From Spinacia oleracea (lineage: Eukaryota; Streptophyta; Magnoliopsida; Caryophyllales; Amaranthaceae): 64,000 bases of DNA. Where the stretch lies: NCBI RefSeq assembly GCF_020520425.1, contig NC_079492.1, forward strand, positions 145,545,861 to 145,609,860. Direction: 5' to 3'. This document shows, one piece after another, positions 58,701 to 64,000 of the stretch. The stretch's first letter is position 1; the number at the start of each line of letters is the position of its first letter. Both the position numbers and the translations under genes were made by a program. The notes beneath the pieces are model-generated. The model saw only the letters and a program-made list of their open reading frames with translations, had not been told where the DNA came from and did not search any database.

Positions 58701-60204
58701 ATGTTCCTAACCATATGGGCCAGAGAATTTTGGATTGCTGTTCAGATTCAAAATTCTTGGGGCTTCCAAAGCAGCCTGCAGATAAGGTATACACGACATC
58801 AAATTGCCTGCTGGCTAATGAATCAGTAACTAGCTCGGAACTGGTAAATTAAAGCTCGACAAAATTTTGTGAAGGCAAAATCATACGAATACAGAAAAGC
58901 TTTAAGATTATAACATTCGGCAGCTTTTGTGTAAGACCGCTATACCGAAAAGACCGATTTGTTTCTTAATTAATTAATTCCATTGCTTAACTAATTAGTT
59001 TCAATGCTTAACTAATTAGTTTTATTCTTTAACTAATTGGTACCAATGCTTAACTAATTAGTTCCAGTGCTTAACTAATTGGTTTCATTGCTTAACTAGT
59101 CTTTTGTGAAAGACCGCCTTGTATAAAAGTTTGTATACTAATAACCTTTCACAGCTCAACCCGACAAGTGATCACTTGGATGGATGTGCTACCAGAATAA
59201 CCTGTTAATTTCCCCTTTGATACTGTAGGAAAGATTGTAACATGAAATTGCACTCTAAGCATTTACCTGGCAAAGCAAGCTGAAACGAATCTGGTTGTCA
59301 TCATAATCCGATCCAGCTGATGGACCATAAAGCTTGGAACCAGTTTTGCCCATAACCTGAAAAACTCATGAGTTAAACAATCGATCAAGAGTTCATATGC
59401 TGCATTAGGTTAGTGACCCTAGGCAATCTTAGTTTCCATGATAAACTTGGTGCAAACAAACCTTCTCAAGGAATATCGGATGGTCCACAAAAATACGGTC
59501 TACTCCCCTTTTATGACAATGGAAGAAACGGACAGTGAAAAGCGTATCCCCAACTTTCAACTGCAACACATACCAGTTTGTCAAATCCCAAACAATGATT
59601 ACTAACTATCTGCCACTCAAAGAGGTCAATTTATGTATTGATTACCTCAACGAGCACACTGGTGTCCCATGCATCTTTGTATTGGTCATACCGTGGGACG
59701 ATTGTCATGACTCTGTGACCTCTTTTCTAAAAGATTGGAAAAAAGAATGAATATTACATACTTGTTCATTACTAATTACTAATTTAAATCAACCATTCAA
59801 ACGAAGAATGATTACTAATTACTAATTTAAATCAACCATTCAAACGAAGAATGAATCACAAGACTCACAGCCAAAGCTGGTGGAAGACCACCAACAACAT
59901 CACCAAGGCCACCAGTTTTGCACCATTTATCACATTCAGTTGAAACAAACGCGATGTTCATTCCACGTATAATAGCTCTTGAAGGCACATCATTCTGTGC
60001 CATGTGTCCTTTGCTCCTTACCGTCATTGATTTTGCATTGGACTTCAACTTTAACATGTCTCCCTTGTTCAATGATCTCAAACCATTGTGAGTGGTGAGA
60101 CGGGTTTTTAAGTCAATCTGTGCCAAATTTGCTCTACTTTCTGGAGCAGCGCAATTGAGGCGCGCGCCTCTTGAAACAAAGTGAGAGGAGGCAACAGATG
60201 CCAT
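55734..60204 (-). CDS. GBSSI: granule-bound starch synthase I (waxy), 13 coding exons, 610 aa
   Basis: Minus-strand exons: 59869-60204, 59646-59726, 59462-59560, 59267-59356, 58712-58775, 58504-58604, 58103-58212, 57772-58015, 57039-57215, 56747-56938, 56566-56652, 55984-56112, 55734-55856; all GT-AG and in frame. The enzyme adds glucose from ADP-glucose to starch in the plastid and makes amylose. A Ser/Arg/Lys-rich transit peptide (about 1-78) precedes the GT5 domain, starting [20 protein letters not shown] with the ADP-glucose-binding KTGGL at 96-100. [55 protein letters not shown] and [11 protein letters not shown] follow. The C-terminal lobe has [34 protein letters not shown] and STGGLVDTV (504-508 STGGL). 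The end is [14 protein letters not shown]. Length and exon count match known waxy genes. No lesion is visible, so the allele appears functional. Introns contain two Helitrons. Confidence 0.97.
56146..56422 (-). mobile_element. mini-Helitron, 277 bp, in waxy intron 11
   Basis: On the minus strand it starts TCTATTACATGATACTAAAA after a host A and ends with GTGTGTGCACGGGACC, then TAATCTAG before a host T. It is a full-length relative of 2994-3276. It occupies more than half of the 453-bp intron between exons 11 and 12 without touching splice sites. Confidence 0.85.
57315..57656 (-). mobile_element. Helitron, 342 bp, in waxy intron 8
   Basis: On the minus strand the 5' end reads TTTATACTAATATATTAAAA (one change from the expected TC) and the 3' end is CCTGGGGCATCGCCCGGGC, AAAACACTAG and a host T. 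It shares both ends with the Helitron at 47879-49283. A tRNA-like pair of boxes (TTGGCTAAGATGGTAAG and AAGTTCAAATCTT) lies on the plus strand at about 57462-57525. It fills about 60 percent of the intron. Confidence 0.82.
58277..58490. repeat. MITE-like repeat in waxy intron 6
   Basis: Related to 49604-49854: it shares TTTTCACTTATTTT near the left end and AAAGTGAAAATAAGGT with AGAACAAGGCCTAA at the right end, and repeats CTGAACTTAT inside. The ends form an imperfect inverted repeat. Confidence 0.55.
58965..59100. repeat. tandem AATTAGTT repeat in waxy intron 4
   Basis: About six diverged copies of a 21-22 bp unit like TTGCTTAACTAATTAGTTTC. Flanking GTAAGACCGC and GAAAGACCGCC suggest the tract lies within a small repeat element with direct ends. 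Confidence 0.7.
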
Positions 60205-60329
60205 TGCTTAGCCTGAAACCAATATAGAGAATGAGTAAAGATTTAAATACATGCATATTGCATTGACTAAACCATCAGCGAAAAGATTAATACAAATACA
60301 CTACGAACAAAGCCATATCTAAGTCTAAT

Positions 60330-60392
60330 TATTGATCCTAGGCAAATATTACAGGCCATCAATCTTAACCATTGGGCCAAGACCTCATTGGT
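60330..60392 (-). mobile_element. SINE fragment in waxy leader intron
   Basis: On the minus strand ACCAATGAGGTCTTGGCCCA and ATGGTTAAGATTGA match the head of the SINE at 27640-27730, with a degraded B box. Only the head is recognisable. Confidence 0.5.
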
Positions 60393-60597
60393 ATATTGAA
60401 AAATACTAGTGAATCAATAAAAACAGTGTTCACAAATAAAAACCAGATTTAATCAATATGAGTAAAAATTAATCACATGGGTAAAAAAATTCAGTTTTGA
60501 TCCTTAATATTTAGCAAAAATCAGTTTCAATCAACAATAAGTTGAAATGAACGAGGCCTTAGCCATCTTATAGATCCAACATCAAACCTAAATTGTA

Positions 60598-60676
60598 CTC
60601 CCTTCGTCCCAAACAAACTATCACTATTACAATAGTCTAATTACAAATTGTGACAACTAAATCAGGACAGAGGTAG
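60598..60676. mobile_element. 79-bp Stowaway-type MITE in waxy leader intron
   Basis: Ends CTCCCTTCGTCC and GGACAGAGGTAG are inverted repeats flanked by TA (60596-60597 and 60677-60678). It is an extreme internal deletion. Confidence 0.65.
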
Positions 60677-61176
60677 TAAGTAATTAATGTGAATCAACAT
60701 GAAGCCAATACCAATTCTCCCTCTACCTAATGAAAACTTGTCACAATTTCTAATAATGAGATACCCTAAGAAGCATTTTGGTAAAAAATATCAGTAAAAA
60801 TGAAAACTTTACTTTAATCCTTGTCATAAAACATTGATTAATTTCAAAATACCTCCACAAGCATATGAAATTATGAATATCATACATTCCTAAAAGGCTA
60901 AAATAATTACTGTATCATTTTAAAAATAAATCCCTAATCCCATGTCAGATTGTCAGCATTCTTCTAAAAATTCCCAACTCTTTAAATTATCCTGTACACG
61001 CTCAAAAAAGCCACTTTTAAAACCGAATTACCAACTAATTACACATTACCAAATCATACATTTCAACTAAAATAACCAGGAAAACCAAAAACACAGAGCA
61101 ATTCATGAACAATCATAAATTAGAGATACCCAAACTCAGAATCATAAAATTGGAAATGGAAATATGAAAGTTTTAC

Positions 61177-61375
61177 CGGAAAATTTCTGAAAGAGGAAAA
61201 CTTGATTACTGCTTTCGCTGAGGAGTGGGTTGAATCAATGAACAAAGACACCCCTTTTTTGGACACTGATACAGAGTGAGTGAGTGAGTGAGGAAGTGAG
61301 TGAGGGCTCAGTCGTTGAACCTTCACTTATTTGTAGGAGTAGCTCCTTCTCACGTGTTTCCATACGTGTCATTAT
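61177..61375 (-). promoter_or_regulatory. waxy leader exon and core promoter
   Basis: The probable non-coding first exon ends at 61177 and has a CT-rich 5' part, (CTCA)n, at 61268-61306. About 30 bases further up a TATA-like ACAAATAAG lies at 61324-61334. A palindromic G-box CACGTG is at 61351-61356 and a second ACGT core (GACACGTA) at 61363-61370. Such ACGT elements bind bZIP and bHLH factors. The start of transcription is inferred, not seen. Confidence 0.5.
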
Positions 61376-62694
61376 TTCAACGGTTAAGCTCTGTTTGCCA
61401 CATTTTTTCATTATTTTTTTCCATTAATCGGGGAGTAATTTTGTTAAGTGATGTATTGGCCTTAAGACTCGGGAGTTATTAGAAGATAATCTTCCATTTC
61501 TTTCGTTTGCACCTTAGAAGTTGATCACATGTCCAAACGAGAGGAGTTTTTGCTTGATAAAATGCGCAAATTATTTCACGCTCCTGAAAGTGCGTAAGAC
61601 AACACTCTTGATCTAACGCGTGTATACTGTGCAACTGAGAGGTGCGCATGTTGTTCTTGTATCATGTAAATTGTATAAGCTCTAGTTAAAATGATTCAAA
61701 TTATCAAGCTTGAGTTTCTTAGTTTGTCATATGGATCAACTAACAAACTAACATCAAAATTTTGTACAAAATTAATTTCATAAGTGGCTTGTGGTGTACT
61801 ATAAATTCGAACCAATGGAGTTAATTATTATAGTTACAATAATTTATACTTTTTGTTTGGTACACTTTCCTTAATCGGACGTAATTAAATTATGGGTGCA
61901 CTTTTTATTTTTGTAAATATCTCTTCTTATTTTATTTCTTCTTACACCAAATATCGCACAAATACAGAGTAATATTTAATCATTTAATCCACACCTACCC
62001 ACTTATTCATTTCTATTATTTTTTATTTCAATTATTTAATCTACATTTATCCCACTTAGTTTATTCTTTAATAAAACCAACTCATTCATTAAACTAGTGA
62101 CAGTTAAAGTACACCAATCATTTTCATACGAAGGTAATAATGGCCTATTAGATGTGGACATGGTCACATGGGTTATGCAGGATTAGGCCTGATTCAAAAT
62201 TACGGAGTTGGTTCGACACGGCATATGTCCGTTGTTAGCCAAACATGATAACAGAGGGATAATGGAGAGTCGTTTAAAGAAATCATTATAGAAATTTGGC
62301 ACGAGTATGATAAGGAATAAAAACGGGGATAATAATAATTGAGGTTTGGTAAAACGCAGTGCAAAGTAGCAAATGGCAAATGGTCCAATTTGATGGTTTG
62401 CCAATTGTTTGTATGTATTTTGATTTTTGACATGTGTGCCGTTTGTTTGGTGTGTCCTCTTGAACAAGATTTTTGTAGACAAGCATCGGGCATCGTCTCA
62501 AATTGCACAAACTGACGATCCCCATCCCCAACTCATACTAAAGCATGGGGCCAATTCTATAAGGAAAATTAACGGTCCTCAATTACTCATGTCAGTTCAC
62601 CGTCAATATAATCTTACATTAAACAAGCTGTTAATCCAAATGCAATATTCACCATCCTTTTCCAATTAAAGAACTTGAAGAAGGAACAGGTTAC

Positions 62695-62849
62695 ATGTAC
62701 ACCTAGTGTATAAGATTCTCATGTATATTACCATTAATTTATTGACATATCATCAAACCCACTAAAAAATGAGAATGAAAGACAATAAATATGTCATTTC
62801 AACCAATAGAAAAACATGTTGTAAGATGTCTTGTACACTAGGTGTACAT
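62695..62849. mobile_element. 155-bp TIR element
   Basis: Ends ATGTACACCTAGTGTATAAG and CTTGTACACTAGGTGTACAT are inverted repeats. No clear target duplication; superfamily unknown. Confidence 0.7.
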
Positions 62850-63723
62850 ATAGTAGAATCCCTTGAAAAAGAACTACCACATGATACTTGCACAACCTCG
62901 AACATGGAAAGTAGATTTATTTTGCCACTCCTCCTTTTGAATAGCACACATAAATTGTACTCTTGCAGTAGGTTGTAGGAGAGTCAAGGTCGGCCATGTA
63001 CATGTTCAAAGTGGGACACAGAACATGGCCCTCGTGTTCAAAAGGCCCCCAATTAAATGAATTCACCGCACAACGCTCAATCCACCGCAAATGCCTAAGG
63101 GCATGAATTCACCTCGCAACAGAACATCTACGGCCATTCATACAATTATACAAAACGACGTGCTATGCTACGACAATAACAAGTATTTTCACAAAACCAA
63201 CCCCTGCCCCTTGTTATAAGGTTGCAGGAAAGACCAACCTTATTTCAATATGCCACCATTATGAAGTGATACATTAGTACTACGTACATCATTAACAGCT
63301 AATATAAACCATGCATGTGAAAATTAACATTACAAATCAGTTCTTGCACTAACACGCAGCTCGAAATCAAAACATTCCTGAACATTTAGGATCTTGATTA
63401 CAAAGAATAATCAACCTAAATTTCACAATACCAACATAACAAAAACATGACTACGATTTACAGACATATGATATAAACTGTCTCCTAGAAGATCAGCAAC
63501 CCAAGTTGAAGGGGCACATATTTTGCAAGAAAAATGTGAATCTCTATTTTCTAGAACATCTCCAATCTAAACCCTTCACATGTCTAACATTAGGTTCAAG
63601 ATAACTTTCATCATATTTTTATGTTCTCAAGAAACCTCAACCAACACTTTTACCCTTAATCCAGTAATCCCCAATCCTCGTGAGACAATGATCACGGGAT
63701 CTGAATCATGTCCCTTCTTAGTA

Positions 63724-63985
63724 CTTTCTCCGTTTCGCAATAGATGCATCGTTTCTCTTTTGGACATTGTTCATTAATTAACTTTGACAATTATTCTTTC
63801 ACATTATGTAAAAACAAACATAGTCAAGTGAGATCTTGTTAAATTCGTATCAATGTGAGGATTCCAAATATTAATTTTTTATAAGTTTTACTTACACTCA
63901 ATTAGAGATATTAATCTTCAAAGAAGCATGTTGGAATACGTGAAAAAAGAAATGATGCATCGATTACGATACAAAACAGAGGTAG
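63724..63985. mobile_element. Stowaway-like MITE
   Basis: Ends CTTTCTCCGTTTCGCAATAG then ATGCATCG on the left match ATGATGCATCGATTACGATA and CAAAACAGAGGTAG on the right, flanked by TA (63722-63723 and 63986-63987). Confidence 0.75.
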
Positions 63986-64000
63986 TATGTTATCTCATCA

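Larger units (their letters stand above)
60213..61176 (-). other. waxy leader intron
   Basis: On the minus strand a donor TTTCCG|GTAAAACTTTC at 61176-61177 and an acceptor TTGGTTTCAG|GCTAAGCAATGG at 60212-60213 bracket a 964-bp intron that ends eight bases before the start codon. A leader intron is a known feature of plant waxy genes. It contains a SINE fragment and a short MITE. Confidence 0.75.
61376..64000. other. intergenic upstream of waxy, no gene seen
   Basis: Contains two MITEs (listed separately). No long frame, splice-bounded exon or RNA gene recognised. Confidence 0.55.

Overview
The window is nuclear DNA from a flowering plant, almost certainly a core eudicot. It is AT-rich, its genes are broken by GT-AG introns, and it holds five plant-type genes separated and interrupted by small transposons. 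The gene set and the dense Stowaway-type repeats (ends reading CTCCCTCCGT) would fit Caryophyllales such as the spinach, beet or quinoa family, but that placement is inference only.

Genes, left to right. (1) 10004-19326, plus strand: an eight-exon gene for a 1126-residue PHD-finger protein. (2) 20927-24782, plus: a three-exon gene for a 543-residue single-CRM-domain RNA-binding protein of the organelle intron-splicing type. (3) 30316-42793, plus: a 13-exon ubiquitin-specific protease of the UBP9/UBP10 type, 899 residues, with DUSP, ubiquitin-like and catalytic domains. (4) 43869-45711, minus: a three-exon GH17 beta-1,3-glucanase whose short last exon supplies the GPI-anchor signal. (5) 55734-60204, minus: granule-bound starch synthase I (waxy), 13 coding exons plus an upstream leader exon, 610 residues. 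All five models splice in frame from start to stop and keep the expected key residues. They do not form a pathway; they are ordinary neighbours.

The rest is a layered record of mobile elements. 0.7-3.5 kb: Stowaway MITE, hAT element (8-bp target duplication) and a 283-bp mini-Helitron. 3.8-4.2 kb: a 33-bp minisatellite and a tRNA-derived SINE. 5.08-7.67 kb: a CACTA element carrying a piece of a ubiquitin-activating enzyme E1 gene and a later SINE. 12-19 kb: seven small elements in introns of the PHD gene. 29.1-29.9 kb: a second hAT element just upstream of the protease gene. 47.9-49.3 kb: a Helitron split by a Mutator-like element. 50.1-54.7 kb: another Mutator-like element split by a 5'-truncated LINE. 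56-60 kb: two Helitrons and several small repeats in starch-synthase introns. Target-site duplications let most insertions be placed to the base and ordered in time.

I saw no rRNA, intact tRNA, CRISPR, phage or LTR-retrotransposon signal. No clearly new biochemical system is visible. The most notable items are the gene-capturing CACTA element, the nested Helitron, MULE and LINE stacks, and the mini-Helitron family with one copy inside the waxy gene.
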